Shown: piece by piece, positions 24,646-32,793 of the stretch
Numbering within the stretch: the first letter of the stretch is position 1
Layout: each line of letters starts with the position of its first letter
Origin: Algirhabdus cladophorae
GTDB lineage: Bacteria; Pseudomonadota; Alphaproteobacteria; Rhodobacterales; Rhodobacteraceae
Assembly (NCBI RefSeq): GCF_044772865.1
Contig: NZ_CP173029.1
Location: 372,001 to 436,000, forward strand
Length of the DNA stretch: 64,000 nt
Reading direction: 5' to 3'
Made by a program: the position numbers and the translations under genes
Notes under the pieces: generated by a model
Database searches by the model: none
What the model was told of the DNA's origin: nothing
What the model saw: the letters and a program-made list of their open reading frames with translations, nothing else

Positions 24646-26925
24646 TTAGCCGTATTTACTAACTGGCGTGCCTGCTAGGGCCGTGATGTTGAGCAGTCCA
24701 CGGGCAGTAATGGACGGGGTTACGATATGCGCCTTGTTGCCCATACCCATCAAAATTGGCCCAACTTCCAACCCGCCGCCGCGCATTTTGAGGATGTTCC
24801 GCACGCCAGAGGCCGCATCAGCATTTGCAAAGACCATGGTATTGGCCACACCTTCCATCCGACCGTCGGGCAAGATGCGCGCGCGGTATTCAGGATCCAA
24901 CGCGGTCTCGATGTGCATTTCGCCCTCGTACATAAAGTCACGGGGACGGCTGTTGAGAATATCCAAGGCCGCGCGCATCCGGCGACCACTGTCATTGTCG
25001 AGGTTGCCAAATTGCGAATGCGAACACAGGGCGATTTTGGGCTCGATACCGAAACGGCGCACGTGACGGGCGGCGGCTACGATGGTGTCGGCAATCTGTT
25101 GCGGCGTGGGCTCGTGGTTGATTTGGGTGTCTGCAATAAATAGCGGCCCGTCTTCGAGAATAACCAATGACAAAGCGCCCACAGGCGTGTGGGTTTTGTC
25201 GCTCAGGATCTGATCCACATAGTTCAAATGCCACAAAAACTGGCCAAAAGTCCCGCAGATCAGGCTGTCAGCATCCCCGCGGTGCACTGCGACGGCGCCA
25301 ATAGCAGTTGTGTTGGTACGCATGATCGCACGGGCCAGATCGGGGCTGACGCCTTTGCGGGCCATCAACCTGTGATAGCTTCCCCAATATTCGCGATAAC
25401 GGTCGTCCTTTTCAGGGTTGATCAGTTCAAAATCGCGGCCAATTTTAATCGTCAAGCCGGTTACATCCAACCGGCGTTCGATCACGTCAGGACGGCCGAT
25501 GAGGATCGGTTGATCAACGGTTTCTTCCAACATGGCTTGGGCCACGCGCAACACGCGTTCGTCCTCGCCTTCGGCAAAGATAATTTTGCGTTTCGCGCTG
25601 CTGGCGGCCTCGAAGACTGGGCGCATGATCAGGGCAGACTTGAACACAGAACGGTCCAGATGGTCTTTGTAGGCTTCCAGATCCTCTAGAGGGCGGGCTG
25701 CGACGCCGCTTTCCATGGCGGCTTTGGCAACGGCACTGGCCACAACCCCGATCAGGCGTGGATCAAAGGGTTTTGGGATCAGGTATTCTGCGCCAAAGGT
25801 CAGTTGTTCGCCCCGATAGGCCTCGGCGGCCTCGGCACTGGTGGTGGCACGGGCCAGCGCTGCGATGCCTTCGACGCAGCCAATCTTCATGGCGTCATTG
25901 ATCTCGGAGGCCCCAACATCCAGAGCGCCGCGGAAAATGAAAGGGAAGCACAGAACGTTGTTGACCTGATTGGGAAAATCGCTGCGGCCAGTCGCAATAA
26001 TAGCGTCAGGGGCCACTTTGCGGGCGTCTTCTGGCATGATTTCGGGGGTTGGATTGGCCAGCGCAAAGATGATGGGCTGACTGGACATTTTGGCTACCAT
26101 AGCGGGCTTGAGAACGCCGGGCCCAGACAGTCCTAGGAACAAATCAGCGCCGTCAATCACGTCATCAAGAGTACGCAAGTCGCTGTCTTGGGCATATTCG
26201 GCTTTTTGCGGGGTCATTTCAGTTGTGCGACCTTTGTAAACCAAACCATCGATGTCGCAGAGCCAGACATTTTCGCGCTTTACACCCAGTTTCAGCAGCA
26301 TGTTCAGGCAGGCAATCCCGGCCGCACCGCCACCTGTGCTGACAATTTTTATGTCTTCAAAGGCTTTGCCGGCGACTTGCAAGGCATTCAGCACAGCTGC
26401 CCCAACCACAATAGCGGTGCCATGTTGGTCGTCGTGGAACACCGGGATGTTCATCCGCTCGCGGCAGATTTTTTCTACAATAAAACAGTCTGGGGCTTTG
26501 ATGTCTTCTAGGTTGATAGCACCAAAAGTGGGCTCAAGGGCGCAGACGATGTCAGCCAGTTTTTCTGGGTCATCTTCATTTAGTTCAATATCAAAGCAAT
26601 CTATGTCGGCAAACTTTTTGAATAAGACAGCTTTGCCTTCCATGACAGGTTTTGAGGCCAATCCCCCAATGTTTCCAAGGCCAAGGACAGCTGACCCATT
26701 GGTGACAACTGCCACAAGATTGCCGCGGGATGTATAGTCACGGGCAGTGGTAGGGTCTGCTTTGATCTCGAGACAAGCCTCAGCGACCCCGGGTGAGTAG
26801 GCGCGGGCAAGGTCGCGGCCGTTTGCTAGCGGCTTGGTCGCACGAATTTCCAATTTTCCGGGTTTAGGGAACTTGTGATAGTCCAGTGCGGCCTGTTTAA
26901 CCACGTCCTTTTGATTGTCTGACAT
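24646..26925 (-). CDS. maeB: NADP-dependent malic enzyme with phosphotransacetylase-like C-terminus
   Basis: 759 aa, the long MaeB type. The N-terminal malic domain (about 15-160) has SPGVAEAC and FHDDQHGTAIVV; the NAD(P)-binding domain (about 165-405) has VSTGGGAAGIA and LSGPGVL; the C-terminal PTA/PTB domain (about 430-755) has FAEGEDERVLRVAQAM. It decarboxylates malate to pyruvate with NADPH; the PTA domain is usually regulatory and lacks activity. ATG at 26925 is chosen because GAGGA lies about 10 bases before it; the frame's extra 7 residues are not conserved-looking. Confidence 0.95.
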   Translation of the reverse strand: MSDNQKDVVKQAALDYHKFPKPGKLEIRATKPLANGRDLARAYSPGVAEACLEIKADPTTARDYTSRGNLVAVVTNGSAVLGLGNIGGLASKPVMEGKAVLFKKFADIDCFDIELNEDDPEKLADIVCALEPTFGAINLEDIKAPDCFIVEKICRERMNIPVFHDDQHGTAIVVGAAVLNALQVAGKAFEDIKIVSTGGGAAGIACLNMLLKLGVKRENVWLCDIDGLVYKGRTTEMTPQKAEYAQDSDLRTLDDVIDGADLFLGLSGPGVLKPAMVAKMSSQPIIFALANPTPEIMPEDARKVAPDAIIATGRSDFPNQVNNVLCFPFIFRGALDVGASEINDAMKIGCVEGIAALARATTSAEAAEAYRGEQLTFGAEYLIPKPFDPRLIGVVASAVAKAAMESGVAARPLEDLEAYKDHLDRSVFKSALIMRPVFEAASSAKRKIIFAEGEDERVLRVAQAMLEETVDQPILIGRPDVIERRLDVTGLTIKIGRDFELINPEKDDRYREYWGSYHRLMARKGVSPDLARAIMRTNTTAIGAVAVHRGDADSLICGTFGQFLWHLNYVDQILSDKTHTPVGALSLVILEDGPLFIADTQINHEPTPQQIADTIVAAARHVRRFGIEPKIALCSHSQFGNLDNDSGRRMRAALDILNSRPRDFMYEGEMHIETALDPEYRARILPDGRMEGVANTMVFANADAASGVRNILKMRGGGLEVGPILMGMGNKAHIVTPSITARGLLNITALAGTPVSKYG

Positions 26926-27061
26926 GCTGGTCTTGTCCTCCCTCAAGCAAGATAGTTTAATATCAAACTACTTTTTATAGGCTGATAAGCTGGAAAGGAG
27001 TAGGCCCCAACCTTGCAAATTGCCGCAGGCCCTGTCTTATAGACAAAAAATGGAGTCTCCA

Positions 27062-28147
27062 ATGGCGGAAATTCAGGCCGAGTTCAGGGTCCCCACTACA
27101 GATTTAAAAGTCGATTTGCCGTTTTACACCAAAGAACTTGGGTTTCGGTTGGATCAGATTTTCCCGGCGGACGAGCCGCAAGTGGCTGTTTTGTCAGGGC
27201 ACGGAATGCGGTTGCGCATTGAAACTGGCGCCTCCGAAGCCCCAGGAACGTTGAGATTGCTCACCGATGATCCTGACGCTTTGGCGGCAGGCGAACGGGT
27301 TTTGACCGCTCCGAACGGCACCCGCATTGAAATTGCCCGTCTTAATCCGCCGATGGTGATCCCCGACGTGCAACACAGTTTTGCCGTTCGCCGTTTGACG
27401 GATGCAGATCCTTGGGTCGTGGGCCGTGCTGGCATGCATTATCGCGATTTGATCCCAGATCGTTTGGGTGGCTCGATCATTGCGTCGCATATTCGGATCC
27501 CTGATGGGGGACCAGTGCCGGATATGGTGCATTATCACACGGTCGGGTTTCAGCTGATCTTTTGTTATAAGGGGTGGGTCGATCTGGTCTATGAGGACCA
27601 AGGCGAGCCGTTTCGCCTGCACGCTGGAAACTGCGTTATCCAGCCGCCGCAGATCCGCCACCGCGTCCTGTTTGCCAGCGACAATATCGAAGTGATTGAA
27701 ATAGGCGTGCCTGCGATGCACAACACAACTATCGATCACGAGATGGAATTGCCCAACACCACGTACAATCCTGAACGGTTGTTCAAGGGGCAGAAATTTG
27801 TGCATCACACAGCGGATGCTGCGGATTGGGGCGCGTTTCGCCTGCCTGGATTTGAAGCCCGCGACACGACCATATCCGATAATACTCAGGGGCTGGCCGG
27901 CGTACATGTGGTGCGCAAAGGCAAAGGAAAGCGCGTGTGGTCTTTCCATGATAGCGAGATCCACTTTAGCTTTGTTCTGTCGGGCCGCATGATTTTGGAA
28001 GGGGAAGGTGTTGAGCCGTGTTTCCTGTCTGCAGGCGATGCCTTTGTGATCCCGCCGGGAATGCGCACCCGGTATTCGGATCCTTCCGATGATCTGGAGC
28101 TGCTCGAGGTGTCGCTGCCCGGGGTGTTTGAAACGACGCTGAAATGA
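27062..28147 (+). CDS. VOC plus double-cupin protein of unknown function
   Basis: 361 aa. Residues 5-55 resemble half of a glyoxalase/VOC fold (TTDLKVDLPFYTKELGFRL and MRLRIETG). Two cupin barrels follow: one around 150-235 (MVHYHTVGFQLIFCYKGWVDLVYED, then AGNCVIQPPQIRHRVL), one around 280-355 (SEIHFSFVLSGRMILEG, SAGDAFVIPPGMRTRY). The first cupin keeps histidines suited to metal binding, while the second has few. Substrate unknown. It precedes the nucleoside-salvage operon by 66 bases with cdd on the same strand, so co-transcription is possible but a functional link is not evident. Confidence 0.72.
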   Translation: MAEIQAEFRVPTTDLKVDLPFYTKELGFRLDQIFPADEPQVAVLSGHGMRLRIETGASEAPGTLRLLTDDPDALAAGERVLTAPNGTRIEIARLNPPMVIPDVQHSFAVRRLTDADPWVVGRAGMHYRDLIPDRLGGSIIASHIRIPDGGPVPDMVHYHTVGFQLIFCYKGWVDLVYEDQGEPFRLHAGNCVIQPPQIRHRVLFASDNIEVIEIGVPAMHNTTIDHEMELPNTTYNPERLFKGQKFVHHTADAADWGAFRLPGFEARDTTISDNTQGLAGVHVVRKGKGKRVWSFHDSEIHFSFVLSGRMILEGEGVEPCFLSAGDAFVIPPGMRTRYSDPSDDLELLEVSLPGVFETTLK

Positions 28148-28213
28148 AGCGGGATGCAGGCTTGCATCCAGTCTTTGACGGGCACAGACTTGGGGTATGA
28201 AAAGGACGCTGCG

Positions 28214-28603
28214 ATGACTTTGCTTCAGGCTGCCACAGACGTGCGGGAAAACGCGCACGCACCTTATTCCAAGTTCAAGGTTGGGGCGGCAATTCGGGCG
28301 GCTGACGGTAAGGTCTATGTGGGCTGCAACGTGGAAAACGTAGCATATCCCGAAGGCACCTGTGCAGAGGCAGGTGCAATTGCTGCGATGGTTGCAGCGG
28401 GTCAGACACAAATTACCGAAGTTTTGGTAATTGCCGACAGTCCTAAACCTGTTCCGCCATGTGGGGGGTGTCGGCAGAAACTGGCAGAATTTGCCCAAGC
28501 AGACGTTCGCGTCACGATGGCAAACACCCAAGGCACACAGGTTGAAACGACCGTGGGCGCGTTGTTGCCCGGTGCCTTTACCCCCGATCATATGGACGGC
28601 TGA
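28214..28603 (+). CDS. cdd: Cytidine deaminase
   Basis: 129-aa homotetrameric-type zinc deaminase converting cytidine and deoxycytidine to uridine forms. Active site: C50-A-E52 (GTCAEAGAI) and C83-G-G-C86 (PPCGGC). The frame is open for 20 more codons, but ATG at 28214 has AAAGGA seven bases upstream and gives the standard length. First gene of cdd-deoA-deoB-add-upp, with starts and stops overlapping or within four bases. Confidence 0.95.
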   Translation: MTLLQAATDVRENAHAPYSKFKVGAAIRAADGKVYVGCNVENVAYPEGTCAEAGAIAAMVAAGQTQITEVLVIADSPKPVPPCGGCRQKLAEFAQADVRVTMANTQGTQVETTVGALLPGAFTPDHMDG

Positions 28604-28606
28604 TCT

Positions 28607-29914
28607 ATGTCCGTGCGCGCGATCCTTGACCAGATGCGGGCAGGTTTGCCGGTGGATTTGGAGGATCTTGATCTTATCGCGCAGGGCTTGGCCAATGGTG
28701 CGGTCTCTGATGCACAGGCTGGCAGTTTTGCCATGGCCGTGTGCCGCAACGGGCTTGGGCCGGATGGTCGTGTGGCCCTGACCTTGGCAATGCGCGACAG
28801 CGGCAAGGTGCTGGATTGGAACTTGGACGCGCCAGTGATCGACAAGCATTCCACAGGCGGGATTGGCGATTGCATCTCTTTGTTGCTGGCGCCAGCTTTG
28901 GCGGCTTGCGGGGCCTATGTGCCAATGATTTCGGGTCGCGGCTTGGGCCATACGGGCGGGACATTGGACAAATTGGAGAGCATTCCGGGGCTGCGCACAT
29001 CTTTGGATGAGGCAAGTTTCCGAAAAGTTGTGGGCGAGGTGGGCTGTGCCATCGTCGGGGCTACCGGCGACATCGCCCCTGCGGACAAACGCCTTTATGC
29101 CGTGCGCGACAACACGGGCACTGTGGCCAACACAGATTTGATCACGGCCTCGATTTTGTCGAAAAAATTGGCGGCTGGATTGGACGCACTGGTTTTGGAC
29201 ATCAAATTGGGCAGCGGCGCGTTTATGCAAACTATGGAAGAGGCCGAAACACTGGCCCACGCTTTGGTTGACACGGCGGCAGGGGCCGGCTGCCCGACAC
29301 GCGCCTTGATCACCGACATGAGCCAACCTTTGGCGAAATCCATGGGCAACACACTGGAGGTCATGGAAGCGTTGCAAGCCCTTACGGGCGATGAGGTAGA
29401 TCAGGATTTACCGGATTTGGCGGCCTCATTGGGCGGCGAGTTGCTAGAAGCTGCGGGGCTAGCAGACACGGTCGAAGACGGTGCAAACCAGATCATGGAC
29501 AGCTTTTACGATGGAACGGCTGCCGAAACTTTTCAGCGTATGGTGGCCGCTATGGGCGGCCCCAAGGATTTTGTCAGCCGTTGGCATGACCGCCTGCCAG
29601 CAGCACCCGTTGTACGCGAGGTCATGGCGGATCGCAGTGGCTTTGTCACCGCGATGCAGGGCCAAATGATGGGTGATATCGTTGTGGCTCTTGGTGGGGG
29701 GCGGCGGCAGATGAGTGACCGTATTGATCCTTCCGTTGGAATGACGGAATTGGCGTCTTTGGGGGATTATGTGGACAATGCCGTGCCGCTCGCGTTGATC
29801 CATGCGGCCTCGGAAACTGACGCGGATATGGCCGAAGATGCTGTACGTCGGGCGATGACAATAGCGGACGAGGAACCAGTATTGCCACCTACTGTGTACC
29901 AAAGGATTACCTAG
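28607..29914 (+). CDS. deoA: Thymidine phosphorylase
   Basis: 435 aa. It phosphorolyses thymidine and deoxyuridine to base plus deoxyribose-1-phosphate. Family motifs: DKHSTGGIGDCISL (phosphate site), SGRGLGHTGGTLDKLESIPG, and LDIKLGSGAFM. Starts 3 bases after cdd and ends 1 base before deoB. It supplies the substrate for DeoB. Confidence 0.95.
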   Translation: MSVRAILDQMRAGLPVDLEDLDLIAQGLANGAVSDAQAGSFAMAVCRNGLGPDGRVALTLAMRDSGKVLDWNLDAPVIDKHSTGGIGDCISLLLAPALAACGAYVPMISGRGLGHTGGTLDKLESIPGLRTSLDEASFRKVVGEVGCAIVGATGDIAPADKRLYAVRDNTGTVANTDLITASILSKKLAAGLDALVLDIKLGSGAFMQTMEEAETLAHALVDTAAGAGCPTRALITDMSQPLAKSMGNTLEVMEALQALTGDEVDQDLPDLAASLGGELLEAAGLADTVEDGANQIMDSFYDGTAAETFQRMVAAMGGPKDFVSRWHDRLPAAPVVREVMADRSGFVTAMQGQMMGDIVVALGGGRRQMSDRIDPSVGMTELASLGDYVDNAVPLALIHAASETDADMAEDAVRRAMTIADEEPVLPPTVYQRIT

Positions 29915-29915
29915 G

Positions 29916-31112
29916 ATGGCTCGTGCGTTTTTGGTTGTTTTGGACAGTGTTGGGATTGGTGGCGCGCCGGATGCAGAGGCCTTTGGCGATGCAGGGTCCA
30001 ATACTTTGGCGCATATCGCAGATGCATGTGCGGCTGGGCGTGCTGAGACGGGTCGCAGCGGTCCCTTGCGGATGCCGCATCTGGATGCACTTGGGTTGGG
30101 TGCGGCTCTGAGCGTGGCCAGCGGCCGCGAGGTTGATGCATTTGGTGCTCGCCCGCAGGGGATCTGGGGGGCCGCCACAGAAGTGTCCCGCGGCAAGGAC
30201 ACGCCTTCGGGCCATTGGGAACTGGCAGGGGTTCCCGTGCCTTGGGACTGGCATCTGTTTCCAGACACGGATCCCAGTTTCCCGCCCGATGTTATCGCAG
30301 CGTTAAAGCGTGCTGCAGGAACTGACGGGATTTTGGGCGGTACTCATGCCTCGGGCACTGAGGTGATTGGCCGATTGGGGGCCGAACACCTAAGAACCGG
30401 TTGGCCTATTTGCTACACCTCCGCAGATAGTGTTCTGCAAATTGCCGCCCACGAGGAACACTTCGGTCTTGATCGTTTACTGCAGCTTTGTCGCGATATT
30501 GCCCCGATGATGCACGACATGAGGGTGGGGCGTGTCATCGCGCGACCTTTTTTGGGCACCGCTCAAGATGGTTTTTCCCGTACTCTCAATCGCAAAGATC
30601 TGGCCATTGATCCCCCCAGTCCGACTCTGTGCGACTGGGTGGCCGATCAAGGGGCCCAATGCCATGCCATTGGCAAAATAGGTGATATTTTTTCGATGAG
30701 AGGCATCGCGGACGTCAAAAAAGGGACTGACGCCGATTTGATGGAGCATTTGATAGCGGCTGTGTGTGACACCCCGGATGGTGATTTTGTCTTTGCCAAT
30801 TTTGTTGAATTTGACGCGCTTTATGGCCATCGCCGCGATGTGGCGGGCTATGCGCGGGCGCTCGAGTGGTTCGATGCCCAAGTCCCGCGTATTTTGGCGC
30901 CTATGCGGCAAGGTGATCTAGTGATTTTTACCGCAGACCATGGAAATGACCCAACCTGGCATGGTACAGAGCACACGCGGGAACGTGTACCTGTCGTGGG
31001 TGCCGGGATGGGGGTTCGGGAATTGGGGCATGTCGGTTTTGCCGATGTCGGGGCCAGTATCGCCGATCATCTGGGGCTACTGTCGCGCGGTGCAGGAAAG
31101 AGTTTTTTATGA
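29916..31112 (+). CDS. deoB: Phosphopentomutase
   Basis: 398-aa alkaline-phosphatase-superfamily mutase converting (deoxy)ribose-1-phosphate to the 5-phosphate. Metal-binding segments: LDSVGIGGAPDA near the N-terminus, the phosphoacceptor region GKDTPSGHWE, and TADHGNDPTWHGTEHTRE near the C-terminus. The deoxyribose-5-phosphate aldolase (deoC) expected next in the pathway is not in this window. Confidence 0.95.
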   Translation: MARAFLVVLDSVGIGGAPDAEAFGDAGSNTLAHIADACAAGRAETGRSGPLRMPHLDALGLGAALSVASGREVDAFGARPQGIWGAATEVSRGKDTPSGHWELAGVPVPWDWHLFPDTDPSFPPDVIAALKRAAGTDGILGGTHASGTEVIGRLGAEHLRTGWPICYTSADSVLQIAAHEEHFGLDRLLQLCRDIAPMMHDMRVGRVIARPFLGTAQDGFSRTLNRKDLAIDPPSPTLCDWVADQGAQCHAIGKIGDIFSMRGIADVKKGTDADLMEHLIAAVCDTPDGDFVFANFVEFDALYGHRRDVAGYARALEWFDAQVPRILAPMRQGDLVIFTADHGNDPTWHGTEHTRERVPVVGAGMGVRELGHVGFADVGASIADHLGLLSRGAGKSFL

Positions 31113-32095
31113 GCGATCAACACAGGCCCAAATTGGAACTGCATTTGCACCTAGAAGGGGCTGCCCCCCCGGAATTTGTGCGGCGCTTAGCAGGCGAGCA
31201 GGGGCTGTCTTTGGACGGTGTCTTTGATCAAGATGGGGCTTATCAGTATCGTGATTTTGGCGAATTTTTGTCTGTCTACGAGGCCGCGACGGCGGGTTTG
31301 ACCAGCCCCGAGGCCTACGGGCGTTTGACCCGCGAGGTGATGCATCAACTGGCTGACCACGGCGTCATCTATGCAGAAACTTTCGTGTCGCCGGATTTTT
31401 GTGGCGGGCGGGATGTGTCGGCGTGGCGCGATTACCTTGCGGCCATAATCGAAGCTGCGGATCAGGTCGAGGCCGAACGCGGCGTGACCTTGCGCGGGAT
31501 TGTGACTGCCATTCGCCATTTTGGTCCGGACAAAGCGCGCGAGACCGCCCTTTGTGCGGCGGAAACGGCTGGCAACTGGATTGTGGGATTTGGCATTGCC
31601 GGGGATGAGAATGTTTTGGATCCGGTTGATTTTGCCTATAGCTTTGACATGGCGCGCGAGGCCAAGCTGGGGCTAACGGCCCATGCAGGCGAGTGGCGCG
31701 GTCCCGATCACATTATGGCAACGGTGCGGGATCTTGGGGTTGACCGAATTGGCCACGGGGTCCGCGCCATCGAAGATCCAGCCTGCGTCGATTTTCTTGC
31801 GGAACGAGGCATCGTTTTAGAAGTCTGTCCCGGGTCGAACGTCGCGCTGGGCGTTTATCCCAAATGGGCAGATCACCCCATTGAAAAGCTGCGCGCGGCT
31901 GGGGTGCGCGTGACTGTGTCGACAGATGATCCGCCATTTTTCCATACGACCATGACCGCTGAGTATGAAAACCTGCGCCAGCATTTTGGTTGGGACCAGC
32001 CGCAGTTTGATCAAATCGATGCCACTGCCTTGGAGGCCGCTTATTGTGATGCGGACACCAAAGCGCGTTTAAAACAGAAATTGGAGGTGTCCTGA
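31109..32095 (+). CDS. add: Adenosine deaminase
   Basis: 328-aa amidohydrolase. Zinc histidines H12 and H14 in LHLHLEGA, HAGEWRGPDHI with the metal histidine, the proton-relay region DRIGHGVRA, and STDDPPFF with the metal aspartate. Converts adenosine or deoxyadenosine to the inosine form. Overlaps deoB by 4 bases and shares one base with upp, so translation is coupled. Adenine deaminase-like branches are possible, but length and motifs suit adenosine. Confidence 0.92.
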   Translation: MSDQHRPKLELHLHLEGAAPPEFVRRLAGEQGLSLDGVFDQDGAYQYRDFGEFLSVYEAATAGLTSPEAYGRLTREVMHQLADHGVIYAETFVSPDFCGGRDVSAWRDYLAAIIEAADQVEAERGVTLRGIVTAIRHFGPDKARETALCAAETAGNWIVGFGIAGDENVLDPVDFAYSFDMAREAKLGLTAHAGEWRGPDHIMATVRDLGVDRIGHGVRAIEDPACVDFLAERGIVLEVCPGSNVALGVYPKWADHPIEKLRAAGVRVTVSTDDPPFFHTTMTAEYENLRQHFGWDQPQFDQIDATALEAAYCDADTKARLKQKLEVS

Positions 32096-32727
32096 TGGAC
32101 CAACATCTGACCATTGTTGATCATCCCTTGGTGCAGCATAAGTTGACGCTGATGCGCGAAAAGGGCACGTCGACAGCTGTGTTTCGCCAATTGCTGCGCG
32201 AGATCAGCCAGCTGTTGGCCTATGAGGTCACGCGCAAGCTGCCGATGACCACCAAAAAGATCGACACGCCGCTGGTCGAAATGGACGCGCCGGTGTTGGA
32301 TGGGCGCAAACTGGCGCTGATTTCGATCCTGCGGGCCGGTAATGGCCTTTTGGATGGCATGCTGGAATTGATTCCTTCGGCCCGCGTTGGTTTTGTCGGT
32401 TTGTACCGCGATGAGGAAACTCTGCAGCCGGTTCAATACTACTATAAAGCTCCGGATCATTTGAACGAACGCCTCGTGATCGCTGTGGATCCGATGCTGG
32501 CCACGGGCAACTCATCAGCAGCTGCGATTGATTTGCTCAAGCAAGCCGGCGCAAAAAATATCAGATTTCTCTGTCTCTTAGCCGCGCCCGAAGGGGTCGC
32601 ACGGATGAAAGAGGCCCATCCAGATGTGCCTATTGTCACGGCAGCCCTTGATGAGCGCCTGAATGAGGTGGGATATATTCTGCCCGGCCTAGGGGACGCA
32701 GGTGATCGGATGTTTGGCACCAAATAA
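32095..32727 (+). CDS. upp: Uracil phosphoribosyltransferase
   Basis: 210 aa. PRPP-binding motif VIAVDPMLATGNSSAAAI, the UPRT-specific N-terminus (VDHPLVQHKLTLMR), flexible loop ILRAGNGLLDGM and C-terminal uracil-binding segment YILPGLGDAGDR. It salvages uracil released by DeoA-type phosphorolysis into UMP. Last gene of the operon; no strong terminator seen before the next hairpin at 32767. Confidence 0.96.
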   Translation: MDQHLTIVDHPLVQHKLTLMREKGTSTAVFRQLLREISQLLAYEVTRKLPMTTKKIDTPLVEMDAPVLDGRKLALISILRAGNGLLDGMLELIPSARVGFVGLYRDEETLQPVQYYYKAPDHLNERLVIAVDPMLATGNSSAAAIDLLKQAGAKNIRFLCLLAAPEGVARMKEAHPDVPIVTAALDERLNEVGYILPGLGDAGDRMFGTK

Positions 32728-32766
32728 GGCGACAATCCCTTTACTTTTGGTCAATTGATCCGCAAA

Positions 32767-32791
32767 GTGCCACAATATATTGTGGGGGCAC
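32767..32791 (+). promoter_or_regulatory. Hairpin covering the ribosome site of the SPOR gene
   Basis: GTGC-CACAA (32767-32775) can pair with TTGTG (32780-32784) and GCAC (32788-32791) across a three-G bulge; the core CCACAATATATTGTGG is a perfect 16-bp palindrome. The G-rich ribosome site (32784-32788) lies in the stem and bulge and the ATG follows at 32794, so folding would hide the start. Alternatively it is a DNA operator. Neither is proven. Confidence 0.45.
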
Positions 32792-32793
32792 AT

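Noticed and set aside
27194..29377. 727-aa antisense frame across the cupin, cdd and deoA genes
   Set aside because: It crosses three well-supported genes and its translation looks like reverse-complement codon bias with no motif.
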